64,000 nt of DNA from Vibrio tritonius (lineage in GTDB: Bacteria; Pseudomonadota; Gammaproteobacteria; Enterobacterales; Vibrionaceae). A program made the position numbers and the translations under genes. The stretch spans positions 1,488,001 to 1,552,000 of the forward strand of contig NZ_AP014635.1 in the NCBI RefSeq assembly GCF_001547935.1, written 5' to 3'. Of this stretch, positions 45,914 to 57,064 are shown one piece after another (positions within the stretch are counted from its first letter, which is position 1; each line of letters opens with the position of its first letter). The notes under the pieces were generated by a model. The model ran no database searches and was not told where the DNA came from. It saw only the letters and a list, made by a program, of their open reading frames with translations.

Positions 45914-46261
45914 ATGACCGCTCGAGTTTACGTATTCGCTCAATTTAAGCCAAAAGAAGGCAAAGAAGCAGAACTGTTTGAAGTGCTTAAAGCTCTTGAA
46001 CCAGATGCTTTGCGTGAAGAAGGCTGCATTCAATATCGAGTTACTCGTCAGATCGATCATCCAAGCGCAACGCGCAATGATTTTCCGATTGTATTTAATG
46101 AGATTTGGGCCAGTGCAGATGCATGGTCTGCGCACGGTCGTCGTAAGCAGATCCAACACTTCTTTGATACCCAAGTGGCGAGCGAAGATGGCCTAGTTGC
46201 TGATGCAAAAGTCACTGCATATACCGACGAAGGGTACGACTACGACGCCCCTGTCTTTTAA
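45914..46261 (+). CDS. Antibiotic-biosynthesis monooxygenase-domain protein (YgiN-like)
   Basis: 115 aa from the ATG at 45914 (AGGA upstream); an ATG eight codons earlier is less likely. Single ABM domain, a dimeric alpha+beta ferredoxin-like fold: VYVFAQFKPKEGKEAELFE, CIQYRVTRQ, VFNEIWASADAWSAHGRRK. Members such as YgiN oxidise quinols or similar aromatic compounds without cofactor. The substrate is unknown. It is flanked on both sides by RAYT-type palindromes. Confidence 0.85.
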   Translation: MTARVYVFAQFKPKEGKEAELFEVLKALEPDALREEGCIQYRVTRQIDHPSATRNDFPIVFNEIWASADAWSAHGRRKQIQHFFDTQVASEDGLVADAKVTAYTDEGYDYDAPVF

Positions 46262-46290
46262 TGCAACAATAAACGAATAGTAACGTAACG

Positions 46291-46344
46291 AGGACACGCA
46301 CCTTTCATTCTGATTCAATAAAGATTGAAAAGGTTTCGTGTCCT
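46291..46344. repeat. RAYT-associated palindrome, copy B
   Basis: 54 bases bounded by AGGACAC and GTGTCCT, nearly the same as the copy at 44048-44101. It lies about 120 bases beyond the 3' end of the RAYT gene. Confidence 0.78.
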
Positions 46345-46465
46345 ATTTATTTATAAAAGACTGGGTAAAAGAACAAAAATGAAGAGCATGCATATAAATT
46401 GCAACGCTTTGGATATTTATTATTTGGAGTGGAGTGTTGTGACTGAAATGATATTGACTCTTGAA

Positions 46466-47428
46466 TTACGCAATATGCAGCGCGACCATTCGTTTCTTGT
46501 TTAGGGTCGTTTTGGCCTGGTGCAGACGTGCTGAGGTTCCGACCCAAACTCGGGGCTTTTTCTCTAGTTCTGTGCAAAGCGCTAAACAGTCTGATTGGTC
46601 TAACGAGAGCCGAGTGAGTATACTCGGTTGAGCGTTGTTGATATAGCCGGGCTTATCTGGCCTTATTTGTCGACCAAGCCAATCTACTAGTTCAAGGTAA
46701 TCGCTGAGTCTAAAGGGGATCCCTCGAGTCTTATCTTGATGTTCGTAACCCATAAAATTGGCGAGTGATGGTGTGGTGGTTTCTACTTTTTCTAAACTCG
46801 TTAGTCTCGCTTTAATTGAGGTAAAGTCCGACTTTTCTGGGGTATCGGCCATTTTGGCTCGAATTGGGTTTAAATCGACATATGCCATCGCTGCCAGCAA
46901 GGCTTTTTCATCGAGTAGCGCTTGTGATTTAAATCGTCCCTCCCAAAAACGACCAGTACATTGGTCTTCTTTATTGGCTTGAACTGCAATGCCGTAATTA
47001 AGTTCTCGCATAAACCAGCTGAGGGAATAAAGTCGCTTTCGCCATTCGTTAATGAATTGATTACACGCTTCTTTTTCTGTGTCTGATTTAATCTCTCCCG
47101 CTAACCAACGTTGAATAATTAATGGCAGTTGATGTTCTGCGTGCCAGCGTTCAACCACTTCCAAGTCAGATAAAGCCAGAGCGCTCTCTTTATCAACACG
47201 AACGACCAAATGATAATGATTGCTCATCACAGAATAAGAGCAGATTTGAATGAGATAAACATTGGCTAGGCTAAGAATGCGTTGCTCAATCCAATCTCGG
47301 CGATGTTCATAAGATTTACCGGTCAGCTTATCAACGCCACATAAATATGAGCGACGCACACAGCGAGACACGCAGTGATAATAAGGCGTAATGTCAGGGC
47401 AAATAAGCTGTGAGCGAGCGGTAGTCAT
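46466..47428 (-). CDS. REP-associated tyrosine transposase (RAYT, IS200-like)
   Basis: 320 aa. Y1-type HUH single-strand transposase domain (about 10-200): YYHCVSRCVRRSYLCG near the start, HUH motif in SNHYHLVV (about 70) and catalytic Tyr in AYVDLNPIRA (about 185). A C-terminal extension (about 200-320) is usual for this RAYT subgroup. RAYTs are single-copy domesticated relatives of IS200/IS605 transposases that process REP hairpins. GTGTCC palindromes lie on both sides (44048, 45690, 46291, 47575), supporting a REP-RAYT partnership. The gene is intact. Confidence 0.88.
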   Translation of the reverse strand: MTTARSQLICPDITPYYHCVSRCVRRSYLCGVDKLTGKSYEHRRDWIEQRILSLANVYLIQICSYSVMSNHYHLVVRVDKESALALSDLEVVERWHAEHQLPLIIQRWLAGEIKSDTEKEACNQFINEWRKRLYSLSWFMRELNYGIAVQANKEDQCTGRFWEGRFKSQALLDEKALLAAMAYVDLNPIRAKMADTPEKSDFTSIKARLTSLEKVETTTPSLANFMGYEHQDKTRGIPFRLSDYLELVDWLGRQIRPDKPGYINNAQPSILTRLSLDQSDCLALCTELEKKPRVWVGTSARLHQAKTTLNKKRMVALHIA

Positions 47429-47574
47429 AAATTACGATTCCGAGAAAATAGAAAGCCTTAGCGTGACGATTAACTGAAGTGAGTAAAAGAATAAACCAGT
47501 AATTACTCGAGGCACTTCAAAGAATCGTTGGCGAAGTTTTGTATGGTTGAAACCAAAATGTGAACAGAATAAAG

Positions 47575-47644
47575 GTGTGTGTCCCGGTTAAAAAGCGAGT
47601 GTCCTGTTTAAACATCCTGTTTAAACAGTGTGTGTCCCGGTTAA
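47575..47644. repeat. RAYT-associated repeat array, copy D
   Basis: Two exact copies of GTGTGTGTCCCGGTTAA (47575-47591 and 47628-47644) flank GAGTGTCCTGTTTAAACA and ATCCTGTTTAAACA, which contain the palindrome TGTTTAAACA twice. The array lies about 150 bases upstream of the RAYT start. Confidence 0.75.
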
Positions 47645-47716
47645 CTAATTATAATTGAGTAGAGTGGTAAAAATTGGAGTTGAATTGGTTAAAGAGATAT
47701 AAAATGAGGACTCACC

Positions 47717-48097
47717 ATGATAGACCACACCGGTATTTATGTATCAGATATTTCGCATAGTAAGCACTTTTACTCGACTGTTCTCGATACGCTTGGATAT
47801 AAAATTTGTTTAGATTTCGGTAAAGCGATTGGATTTGGCCTTGTTGATAAAGTTGAGGATGATCCTGGCGGTGATTTTTGGATAACAGAAAAAGAGCCGT
47901 CTTATCCGCGCAATCACATCGCATTTAGAGCTAAAACCCATGCCCAAGTAGATGCGTTTTATACTATGGCATTGAAGAATGGTGCAACATCCAATGGAGC
48001 TCCGGGCTATCGAGAAAATTATCACCCGAATTATTATGCGGCATTTGTCAAAGACCCAGATGGTTACAATATAGAAGCGGTCTGCCATCACGAGTAG
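47717..48097 (+). CDS. VOC-family (glyoxalase/bleomycin-resistance-like) protein
   Basis: 126 aa. Two beta-alpha-beta-beta-beta modules of the vicinal oxygen chelate fold: IDHTGIYVSDISHSKHFY at the start, HIAFRAKTHAQVDAFY in the middle and FVKDPDGYNIEAVCH at the end, with His5, His64-region and Glu near 121 as metal ligands. It may be a dioxygenase, isomerase or resistance protein; the substrate is unknown. GAGGA is upstream. A terminator follows. Confidence 0.88.
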   Translation: MIDHTGIYVSDISHSKHFYSTVLDTLGYKICLDFGKAIGFGLVDKVEDDPGGDFWITEKEPSYPRNHIAFRAKTHAQVDAFYTMALKNGATSNGAPGYRENYHPNYYAAFVKDPDGYNIEAVCHHE

Positions 48098-48130
48098 TAT
48101 TTGCCCTGACATGGCGTGCAATTTGATCAT

Positions 48131-48156
48131 AAAAGGCTTCGTAAAGAAGCCTTTTA
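48131..48156. terminator. Bidirectional terminator
   Basis: AAAAGGCTTC (48131-48140) and GAAGCCTTTT (48146-48155), loop GTAAA, between convergent VOC and MFS genes. Confidence 0.88.
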
Positions 48157-48162
48157 TGTAGT

Positions 48163-49329
48163 TTAGTGTTCTTTAAATTGGTCACGTTTACGCTGAAAAC
48201 TCAGTAGTAATAGCCCCGATAACACCACGCCAATGGTGTTGACCATAATTGCGGTTTGGGCACTTTGATATTGCCAGATAGCGCCGGTGACATAAGCACT
48301 GAGCGCGGAAAATATCGCGATCGCTAAATAGAGAAAGCCAAACGCAGCGCCTTTATCGGCAGCGAATTTGCCAATGTAAGAGCGAATGCCAATTAGCATG
48401 ATCACCTCTTGTAGGCCAAACAGCAAAAATGAAATGACGTAAGCGGTTAAACTGGATGTGCACAGAAGCAACATCAGCATCGCGCCAAGCAGGTATCCCA
48501 CCGTCATTTGAATGCGGATCGATTGGCGATCGATAAAGCGGCCTACTTTGTTACTGATCAGCATTTGCAACCCTTTTACTCCAATCAAAAGTAGCAGTAT
48601 GGTTTTAATATCGAAGCCAAAATCGTTGCCAAGTAACAGATAAAACGATTCGTTAAAGCTAAAAAAAGTGATCATAATAAATCCGGCGATCACCCAGCGG
48701 ATATTTGGCTCAACGTTAAGTGCTAATCGTGTTTTCTTTTTACTTTTGCCGCCGCGCATCTCTTTGACAAACAGGATCAGCACCAATAAGGAGAGAATGC
48801 CTGGGATAACGCTGGCAAGAAAGACGGCGCGAAACACATCTTCAGACATCCCCCAATAGGCGATGATGCCAAATACCATGATCAAGCCGAGTACTTCACC
48901 ACATTTCTCGATGGTTTTATGAATACCTAAACTGGCGCCCATGGTTTGTTTTTCAGCAGACATCGAAATGAGCTTATCTTTTGGAGCCGCACGCACCGCT
49001 TTTCCCAATCGTTCTGATGCTTGTACCGCTGCAACTGTGCCCCAGCCATCGGCAACCGAAAGAAATGGCTTTGCCAGAGCGGATAAACCATAACCGAGAA
49101 TCAAAAAGCGTTTGTTACTATCGAGTTTATCGCTGGCGATACCACCAACAAAACGCAGTAGATACGAGGCAATGGTGGTTACCGCTAGGACCACCCCGAG
49201 TTTGTCTACCCCTTGATCCAAAATGATCACGATAAAAAAGGGTAGCAGAGGCATAACGAGGGAACTCGCCATGTCGGTAAAAAAGCTCACTATCCCCATC
49301 CAAAAAATATTGGTGTTTATCTTGGTCAT
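48163..49329 (-). CDS. MFS transporter
   Basis: 388 aa with 11-12 predicted membrane helices. GGIASDKLDSNKRFLILGYG is the loop 2-3 motif and SERLGKAVRAAPKDKLI a conserved cytoplasmic loop of a less studied MFS branch. The substrate is unknown. A run of Lys/Arg after GGKSKKKTR marks the central cytoplasmic loop. It is monocistronic, divergent from the ArgR-like regulator gene with about 215 bases between. Confidence 0.82.
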   Translation of the reverse strand: MTKINTNIFWMGIVSFFTDMASSLVMPLLPFFIVIILDQGVDKLGVVLAVTTIASYLLRFVGGIASDKLDSNKRFLILGYGLSALAKPFLSVADGWGTVAAVQASERLGKAVRAAPKDKLISMSAEKQTMGASLGIHKTIEKCGEVLGLIMVFGIIAYWGMSEDVFRAVFLASVIPGILSLLVLILFVKEMRGGKSKKKTRLALNVEPNIRWVIAGFIMITFFSFNESFYLLLGNDFGFDIKTILLLLIGVKGLQMLISNKVGRFIDRQSIRIQMTVGYLLGAMLMLLLCTSSLTAYVISFLLFGLQEVIMLIGIRSYIGKFAADKGAAFGFLYLAIAIFSALSAYVTGAIWQYQSAQTAIMVNTIGVVLSGLLLLSFQRKRDQFKEH

Positions 49330-49545
49330 CCTTTTAGCCTAACTGATTGAAAAATTTCTTCTTTGTATACTGTATTTGGATCCAACAAGCTATGAAAAGA
49401 GTGTTACGAAATACCTCTTATGCTAATCAATACTTGGTTAAAGATTGATTAAATCGACAGAGTTCGTCATGCTTAGCGTCGATTTGTGCCTTGTTACAAC
49501 GATGAAGTAGGGCACTGTTGTACTCACGGATAGAAGTACGGTTTG

Positions 49546-50484
49546 ATGGATAAAGCAAAAACAATCAATGTGTTAGTCTATTCTGCTGCAGGGTGTTCTC
49601 ACTTTGCACTGGGAATGGTGCTTGAGCCGTTTGCGCTATCGAACCGTTTGGCGACCACGCCCATGTTTCATCTTGAGCATGTGGTTCAACACTGTGGGGA
49701 TGAACTGTCTGCATTGGAAGCGCAGCCTTGGGATTGGGTGGTGCTCGTTGCCGATGTGCCTATGGAATCTGCGCCCCTCACTCCGGAACTGACCTTTCTT
49801 AAACATCAAATCAAGTACATGGGCACCAAAGTGTTAGCGGTGGATTGTGGCGTCTATTGGCTGGCAGCGATGGGTATTAGCTCCAAAGTTCCGCTCGCGG
49901 TGCATTGGCATGAGAGCGACCATTTTAAGCTGCAGTTTCCCAATCAGCCGGTGGCAAATCAGCTGTTTCAGCAGTCGCCAACACTCATCAGCTGTGCGGG
50001 TAAACTGGCCTCCCTTGATGCAGTATTGCATCTGATTGGGCGTTATCAATCCCCTGAGCATCTGCGCGAGCTAAGCGATCATCTCTGTCTTGATCGGATA
50101 CGCAGTGAGGATGAAAAGCAGCGTCTACCCGGACATTTGGTTGGCGGCGCTACTCAGCCACGCTTAACCATGGCACTGGAATTGATGGAGCAAAACCTTG
50201 AAGAGCCGCTTTCAACCGACGATATCGCCGATTTGGTGCACATCTCGCGGCGCCAACTCGAGCGGCTGTTTAAGCAATATCTCAATACCATGCCCGCCAA
50301 ACATTACCTTGGTTTGCGTCTTACCAAAGCTAAAAAACTGCTGCTCACTACCAACATGTCAATTGTGCAAATTGGTTTGAGTTGCGGGTTTTCCAGTGGG
50401 CCGCATTTTTCCTCATCCTATAAAGCCTTTTATCAAATCACGCCTCGTGAAGAGCGCAGTCGCAAGCTTAATATACCCAAGTAA
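49546..50484 (+). CDS. argR: AraC-family regulator, ArgR (aru/ast) type
   Basis: 312 aa from the ATG at 49546. Residues about 5-170 are a DJ-1/PfpI-like class I glutamine amidotransferase fold (GlxA type) without a clear nucleophile elbow, and residues about 205-305 the AraC double HTH (ISRRQLERLFKQYLN; IVQIGLSCGFSSGPHFSSSY). The C-terminal part closely resembles the Pseudomonas ArgR that activates arginine uptake and aru/AST genes in response to arginine. It lies directly upstream of the AST operon on the same strand. Its last residues (NIPK) and stop codon are encoded by the end of a TATACCC repeat. Not homologous to the E. coli ArgR repressor. Confidence 0.85.
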   Translation: MDKAKTINVLVYSAAGCSHFALGMVLEPFALSNRLATTPMFHLEHVVQHCGDELSALEAQPWDWVVLVADVPMESAPLTPELTFLKHQIKYMGTKVLAVDCGVYWLAAMGISSKVPLAVHWHESDHFKLQFPNQPVANQLFQQSPTLISCAGKLASLDAVLHLIGRYQSPEHLRELSDHLCLDRIRSEDEKQRLPGHLVGGATQPRLTMALELMEQNLEEPLSTDDIADLVHISRRQLERLFKQYLNTMPAKHYLGLRLTKAKKLLLTTNMSIVQIGLSCGFSSGPHFSSSYKAFYQITPREERSRKLNIPK

Positions 50485-50600
50485 CCTCAAGATGCGGTTT
50501 CAGCGAGAATGTATTCGCTCATAGGCAAGGCACCGATTTGAATACCTAGTTATATTTGAATACATAATGATTCTACGTAGAAAATCATAGTTAGCCTAAA
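50472..50600. repeat. Left part of a TATACCC element overlapping the argR stop
   Basis: TATACCCAAGTAACCTCAAG and GATGCGGTTTCAGCGAGAAT, then GTATTCGCTCATAGGCAAGG, match the (inverted) right side of the 265-bp element, and TTCTACGTAGAA its centre. The other terminus is missing. It sits between argR and astC, overlapping the last four codons and stop of argR. Confidence 0.7.
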
Positions 50601-50707
50601 ATAGAGAAAAAGCGTCCGAATCTATAAATTGGTGTCGTATTTTTGAAATGCTCTGAGTGGTTTACAAGGTAGCGTATAGGGAACATCGATAAATCAGAGG
50701 CACGAAG

Positions 50708-51925
50708 ATGAAGCAGTCCATTCCCTCAAGGAACGATTTTGACCAATATATGATCCCTATGTATTCACCGGCTCCGTTTATTCCGGTGAAGGCACAAGGT
50801 TCCACTTTGTATGACCAAAATGGCAAAGAATACATCGACTTTGTCGGCGGTATTGCGGTGAACGCCTTAGGTCATGCTAACCCCGCTTTGCGCGAAGCGC
50901 TGATTGAGCAATCAGACAAGCTATGGCATACCGGTAACGGTTACACCAATGAACCAGTGCTTAATTTAGCCAAACACCTCGTTGAATCGACTTTTGCCGA
51001 CAAAGTGTTTTTCTGTAACTCTGGAGCAGAAGCGAACGAAGCGGCACTGAAGTTAGCGCGCCGTTACGCACGTCAGCATTTCTCGGCAGAGAAAACTGAG
51101 ATCATCGCGTTTAATAATGCCTTTCATGGTCGTACCCTGTTTACCGTTTCGACTGGCGGACAGCCTAACTACTCAAAAGATTTTGCCCCATTACCAGGCG
51201 CCATTACGCATTTGCCATTTAACGATTTGGCGGCGGTGGAAGCGGCGATTTCAGACAACACCTGCGCGGTGATTGTTGAGCCAATTCAAGGCGAGGGCGG
51301 CGTGGTTCCTGCCACTGCGGAGTTTTTGCGTGGCTTGCGCGCGCTGTGCGATAAGCATAATGCGGTGCTGATTTTTGATGAAGTGCAAACCGGTGTCGGT
51401 CGAACAGGATATCTGTACGCTTATCAGAGTTACGGTGTCACTCCAGATGTGCTATCAACGGCAAAAGCCCTTGGCGGCGGTTTCCCGATTGGCGGTATTT
51501 TAACAACAGACAAATTTGCTAGCGCTCTGTCTGTTGGTTCTCATGGCACTACTTACGGCGGTAACCCGCTGGCGTGTGCGGTTGCTAATGCGTCGTTAAA
51601 TATCATTGATTCAAAAGAATTTCTTGCCAATGTACGCGCAAAACAGGCAACCTTTATCGAAGTATTGGAAAACATCAATCGTCGCCTTGGGATGTTTGCG
51701 GAAATCCGCAGCGCAGGGCTTTTGATCGGTTGCCAATTGACCGAAGAATACGCAGGTCAATCCAAAGCCATCAGCACCTTGTGTGCCGAGCACGGTGTGA
51801 TGACCTTAATCGCAGGGCCAAACGTGATTCGTTTTACCCCAGCACTGAACATTAGCCAGCAAGAGCTGGAAACGGGCTTGGCTCGGTTTGAGCAAGCCTT
51901 AAAGGATTACCAATCAAGGAAGTAA
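50708..51925 (+). CDS. astC: Succinylornithine/acetylornithine aminotransferase
   Basis: 405-aa class III PLP aminotransferase; in the AST pathway it converts N2-succinylornithine to succinylglutamate semialdehyde. The PLP Lys is in STAKALGGG (about 252), with [15 protein letters not shown] and [12 protein letters not shown] as further fold-I landmarks. It can also act in arginine synthesis as ArgD; context selects AstC/AruC. First gene of astC-aruF-astA-astD-astB, with gaps of 2, 21, 3 and 8 bases. It follows an ArgR activator gene and a repeat. GGCACGAAG precedes the ATG. Confidence 0.93.
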   Translation: MKQSIPSRNDFDQYMIPMYSPAPFIPVKAQGSTLYDQNGKEYIDFVGGIAVNALGHANPALREALIEQSDKLWHTGNGYTNEPVLNLAKHLVESTFADKVFFCNSGAEANEAALKLARRYARQHFSAEKTEIIAFNNAFHGRTLFTVSTGGQPNYSKDFAPLPGAITHLPFNDLAAVEAAISDNTCAVIVEPIQGEGGVVPATAEFLRGLRALCDKHNAVLIFDEVQTGVGRTGYLYAYQSYGVTPDVLSTAKALGGGFPIGGILTTDKFASALSVGSHGTTYGGNPLACAVANASLNIIDSKEFLANVRAKQATFIEVLENINRRLGMFAEIRSAGLLIGCQLTEEYAGQSKAISTLCAEHGVMTLIAGPNVIRFTPALNISQQELETGLARFEQALKDYQSRK

Positions 51926-51927
51926 AC

Positions 51928-52941
51928 ATGATCATACTGCGTCCTGCGCGTTTAAGTGATTTAAGTCAGCTAGAACGTTTAGCAAAAGAGAGTGGCACTA
52001 TGGTGTCCACATTACCCGCTCAAAAAGAGAGTTTGGTCCGTAAAATCGAACGCTCTGTGGCCTCTTTTGCGCAGGATGTCGTAACGCCCGGTGAAGAAAG
52101 CTATTTCTTTGTTTTAGAGGAGAGTTTAACCGGGCAAGTGGTTGGTACTGGCGCAATCAACGCCTTATCTGGCTATAGAACGCCTTTCTATGCGTTTCGA
52201 AATGACATGCTGATTCACTCATCTCGCGAACTCAATGTGCATTCGCGCGTTCATGCGCTCTCTTTAACTCACGACTTAAGCGATCACTCTAATCTGTGCA
52301 GTTTTTACGTGGTGGAATCGTTACTAAAAACGCTCTATCCCGCACTGATTACCTTGGGTCGCTTGCTCTATATGAGTGTTGAGCAGCAGCGTTTTACCAA
52401 CGAATGGATGGCAGTGCTTCCTGGCCTGTGTGATGAGAAAGGGCGAGCGCCATTTTGGGAACATGTGGGGCGCAAATTTGTGGGCCTAGATTACGATGAA
52501 GTGGAGTTTCTCAACAGCACAAAAGAGGGCACGTTCATTGCGGAATTGATGCCACACTACCCATTGTATGTGCCGCTGTTTGATGAAGAAGCTCAACTGG
52601 CGCTTGGTATGGTCAACCCCAAAGCCGAACTGCAATGCAATTTGCTCAGTGGACAAGGGTTTGAACCCGATAAATACGTCGAAATTTTCGATGGCGGGCC
52701 AATCTTGAGTGCCACGCGATCAACACTAAGCATATGGCAAGAGCATCGCCAAGCCACCTTGTCTCTGGGGGCTGTGCCAGCCGATGCTGAATTACATTTA
52801 ATTGGATTTAACACCGATAACGGCTTTGTGGCCTTTATCGCGCCTTGTCAGGTGAAAGGCGACAAGCTCAAATTAGAGAGTGCGGTTGCCAAACAAGTCG
52901 GGCTTAAGAGTAAGCTCAAGGTCTGGCATATCGCGCTTTAG
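51928..52941 (+). CDS. aruF: Arginine/ornithine N-succinyltransferase, alpha-type subunit
   Basis: 337 aa, AST family. It resembles Pseudomonas AruF more than E. coli AstA: LRPARLSDLSQLERLAKESG, ESYFFVLEE, HALSLTHDLSDHSNL and IAELMPHYPLYVPLF. In Pseudomonas AruF pairs with AruG to form the heteromeric enzyme that succinylates arginine with succinyl-CoA, the first step of the pathway. Its usual PFW-type region (APFWEHVGRKFV) is kept, but the middle segment (SLLKTLYPALITLGR) is divergent. It starts 2 bases after astC. Confidence 0.85.
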   Translation: MIILRPARLSDLSQLERLAKESGTMVSTLPAQKESLVRKIERSVASFAQDVVTPGEESYFFVLEESLTGQVVGTGAINALSGYRTPFYAFRNDMLIHSSRELNVHSRVHALSLTHDLSDHSNLCSFYVVESLLKTLYPALITLGRLLYMSVEQQRFTNEWMAVLPGLCDEKGRAPFWEHVGRKFVGLDYDEVEFLNSTKEGTFIAELMPHYPLYVPLFDEEAQLALGMVNPKAELQCNLLSGQGFEPDKYVEIFDGGPILSATRSTLSIWQEHRQATLSLGAVPADAELHLIGFNTDNGFVAFIAPCQVKGDKLKLESAVAKQVGLKSKLKVWHIAL

Positions 52942-52962
52942 CTGTAAGAAAAGGATTTTATC

Positions 52963-53997
52963 ATGATGATCATTCGCCCAGTCACTTGGGATGATAAGGA
53001 CGCATTACTAACGTTAGCCAGCCAAGCAGGCGTGGGCTTTACATCATTACCGGAAGACGAAGCACGTCTTGTCAGTCGTTTAGAGCGCACGCTCAATACA
53101 TGGCATAAAACCGCGCCATTGCCAGAGCAAGGCTATCTGTTTGTGTTGGAAGATAGCGACACCAAAGAGGTGGTCGGGGTAAGCGGCATTGAAGTCGCGG
53201 TGGGGTTAAACGAGCCTTGGTATTCATTTCGTCTTGGCACCTTGGTGCACGCCTCCAAAGAACTCAATGTCTATACCCAAATGCCAACGCTGTTTTTAAG
53301 TAACGACCATACGGGGCACGCGGAACTCTGCACGCTGTTTTTGAACGCCGATTACCGTCACAGCAAAAACGGTCACCTGCTGTCGAAAAGCCGCATGATG
53401 TTTATCGCTAACTTTCGCGAAGAGTTTGGCGACAAAGTATTTGCCGAAATGCGCGGCGTGAGTGATGAAAATGGCGAATCGCCGTTTTGGGAATCCCTCG
53501 GACGGCACTTTTTCTCCATCGATTTTAGTCAGGCAGACTATTTAACCGGCATTGGGCAAAAGGCGTTTATCGCCGAGTTGATGCCAAAACATCCGCTCTA
53601 TGTCGATTTTCTCACTCCAGCGGCACGTGAAGTGATTGGTCAAGTGCACCCTTGCACCGTACCAGCGCGTAAGATTTTGGAAAGCGAAGGTTTTCGTTAC
53701 GCCAATTATGTCGATATCTTCGATGCAGGCCCAACTCTTGAAGCGTATGTGGAAGATTTGCGCATCGTGAAGCAGAGCCAAACACGCAAAGTGGCAGTGA
53801 GCGACAATCCTATTTCAGCGCCGCAGCCCTATTTGGTCAGCAACACCGAGTACCAACAGTTTCGTACCACGTTAATCCATTCGCTGCCTGACGATGAGTA
53901 CCTTTATCTCACGCCAGCTGAGTGCGACGCATTGCAAGTGACCGCAGGAAGTGAGGTGCGTATCGCTTCCTTGTTTGCCAAACAGCCAGAGGTATAA
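52963..53997 (+). CDS. astA: Arginine N-succinyltransferase (AstA/AruG)
   Basis: 344 aa. Very similar to E. coli AstA and Pseudomonas Aru[71 protein letters not shown] and [16 protein letters not shown] are all present. Catalyses succinyl-CoA + L-arginine to N2-succinylarginine, probably as a heteromer with the preceding subunit. AAGGA is upstream of the ATG. Ends 3 bases before astD. Confidence 0.93.
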   Translation: MMIIRPVTWDDKDALLTLASQAGVGFTSLPEDEARLVSRLERTLNTWHKTAPLPEQGYLFVLEDSDTKEVVGVSGIEVAVGLNEPWYSFRLGTLVHASKELNVYTQMPTLFLSNDHTGHAELCTLFLNADYRHSKNGHLLSKSRMMFIANFREEFGDKVFAEMRGVSDENGESPFWESLGRHFFSIDFSQADYLTGIGQKAFIAELMPKHPLYVDFLTPAAREVIGQVHPCTVPARKILESEGFRYANYVDIFDAGPTLEAYVEDLRIVKQSQTRKVAVSDNPISAPQPYLVSNTEYQQFRTTLIHSLPDDEYLYLTPAECDALQVTAGSEVRIASLFAKQPEV

Positions 53998-55488
<1,491 letters not shown>

Positions 55489-55496
55489 GAGTCACT

Positions 55497-56840
55497 ATGT
55501 CAGCATACGAAGTTAACTTTGATGGTCTAGTTGGTCCTACTCATAACTATGCAGGGCTTTCCTACGGTAACGTTGCGTCGACCAATAACAAAAACGTGGT
55601 GGCCAACCCGAAACTGGCGGCGCTGCAAGGTTTAGACAAGATGAAAGCCTTGGCGGACATAGGGTTCAAGCAGGGAATTTTGCCTCCGCAAGAGCGCCCT
55701 TGTATTGCCACACTGCGCCAACTCGGTTTTGGCGGCACTGATCAGCAAGTGATTGAACAAGCGGCCATGCAAGCGCCACGGTTATTGGCGAATGCCAGCT
55801 CAGCTTCATCCATGTGGGTAGCGAATGCGGCGACGGTTTCGCCATCGACAGACACTGCAGATGGCAAAGTGCATTTTACGCCCGCTAACTTGAACAATAA
55901 GCTGCATCGCAGTATCGAACATCAGCAAACGGGGCGCGCTTTGGCTGCGATTTTCACCGATCCTGCTTTCTTTGCTCACCATCCAGCATTGCCGATGCAC
56001 GAATCACTAGGCGATGAAGGTGCGGCTAACCATAACCGTTTTAGCCATCATCATGGGGCTAAAGGCGTGGAGCTGTTTGTCTATGGTCAGCACTATTTTT
56101 CTGATGAGCCGAAGCCAACCCAATTTCCTGCGCGGCACAGCTTAGAAGCGAGCCAAGCCATTGCGCGTTTACATGGTTTATCACCGGACAATAGCGTGTT
56201 TTTGCAGCAAAATCCCGACGTGATCGATCAAGGTGTATTTCATAACGATGTGATTGCAGTGAGTAATGGCTCGGTGTTTTTTCATCATCAAGATGCCTTT
56301 TATCATCAAGAAGCTGCGTTTGATGAATTGCGCCGTAAACTAGCAATGTTGGAATGCGAATTTCAGCCTATTGAAGTACCACGAGATCAAGTTTCGGTCA
56401 GCGATGCGGTACAAACCTACTTGTTTAATAGCCAGTTACTGACCAAAGCTGACGGCAAAATGATGCTGGTGGTGCCAAGTGAAGCGCATGAACATCAAGG
56501 CGTGTGGCGTTATTTGCAAGAGTTGGTGGCAACCAGTGGCGTGATTAACGAAGTTAAGGTGTTTGATTTGCGCGAAAGCATGCGTAACGGTGGCGGCCCT
56601 GCGTGTCTGCGATTACGCGTCGCTTTGCAGCAGCGTGAACTCGATGCGGTAAATCCTCACGCATTGATGAACGATCGCCAATATCAACGGTTAGTCGGGT
56701 GGGTGAACAAACATTATCGCGATCGTCTCTCTGAGCACGATCTTGCTGATCCTGCGTTGCTGGTGGAATGTCGTACTGCGTTAGATGAGCTGACTCAAAT
56801 CATGCAACTTGGCTCTATTTATCCATTTCAACGGATTTAG
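55497..56840 (+). CDS. astB: N-succinylarginine dihydrolase
   Basis: 447 aa, the E. coli length. Guanidine-modifying superfamily (pentein) enzyme converting N2-succinylarginine to succinylornithine, CO2 and two ammonia. [19 protein letters not shown] at the N-terminus, catalytic His in [12 protein letters not shown] (about 248) and catalytic Cys in [12 protein letters not shown] (about 369) are intact. AGGAG precedes the ATG. Last gene of the operon; astE (succinylglutamate desuccinylase) does not follow. Confidence 0.96.
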   Translation: MSAYEVNFDGLVGPTHNYAGLSYGNVASTNNKNVVANPKLAALQGLDKMKALADIGFKQGILPPQERPCIATLRQLGFGGTDQQVIEQAAMQAPRLLANASSASSMWVANAATVSPSTDTADGKVHFTPANLNNKLHRSIEHQQTGRALAAIFTDPAFFAHHPALPMHESLGDEGAANHNRFSHHHGAKGVELFVYGQHYFSDEPKPTQFPARHSLEASQAIARLHGLSPDNSVFLQQNPDVIDQGVFHNDVIAVSNGSVFFHHQDAFYHQEAAFDELRRKLAMLECEFQPIEVPRDQVSVSDAVQTYLFNSQLLTKADGKMMLVVPSEAHEHQGVWRYLQELVATSGVINEVKVFDLRESMRNGGGPACLRLRVALQQRELDAVNPHALMNDRQYQRLVGWVNKHYRDRLSEHDLADPALLVECRTALDELTQIMQLGSIYPFQRI

Positions 56841-57064
56841 TCTCTAACTAGCAGTTCCTAATTATGCTTCAGTTTCACTCATCAGGCGGATGCTGATAAG
56901 CAGACCCTCTTTGCTAGGGTTTTATAGCGCTTAATTAGGCGTTATCCATCTTTTTGTTATAACGATGGGTCTTGAAAAAGAGGCCCATCACGTTTTCACG
57001 CCCCATCACCTCGCATAATGACAATATTGTCCTTAATTCTCGGTAAAGGCGAGGTTTGTCCTCC

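Noticed and set aside
44048..47644. GTGTCC repeats as a CRISPR array or integron attC sites
   Set aside because: The repeats are irregularly spaced, contain genes between them, and no cas or integron integrase gene is present; a RAYT is.
50520..50600. TTTGAATACATAATGATTC upstream of astC as an E. coli-type ARG box
   Set aside because: The segment is part of the dispersed repeat that also occurs away from arginine genes, and the local regulator is the AraC-type ArgR.
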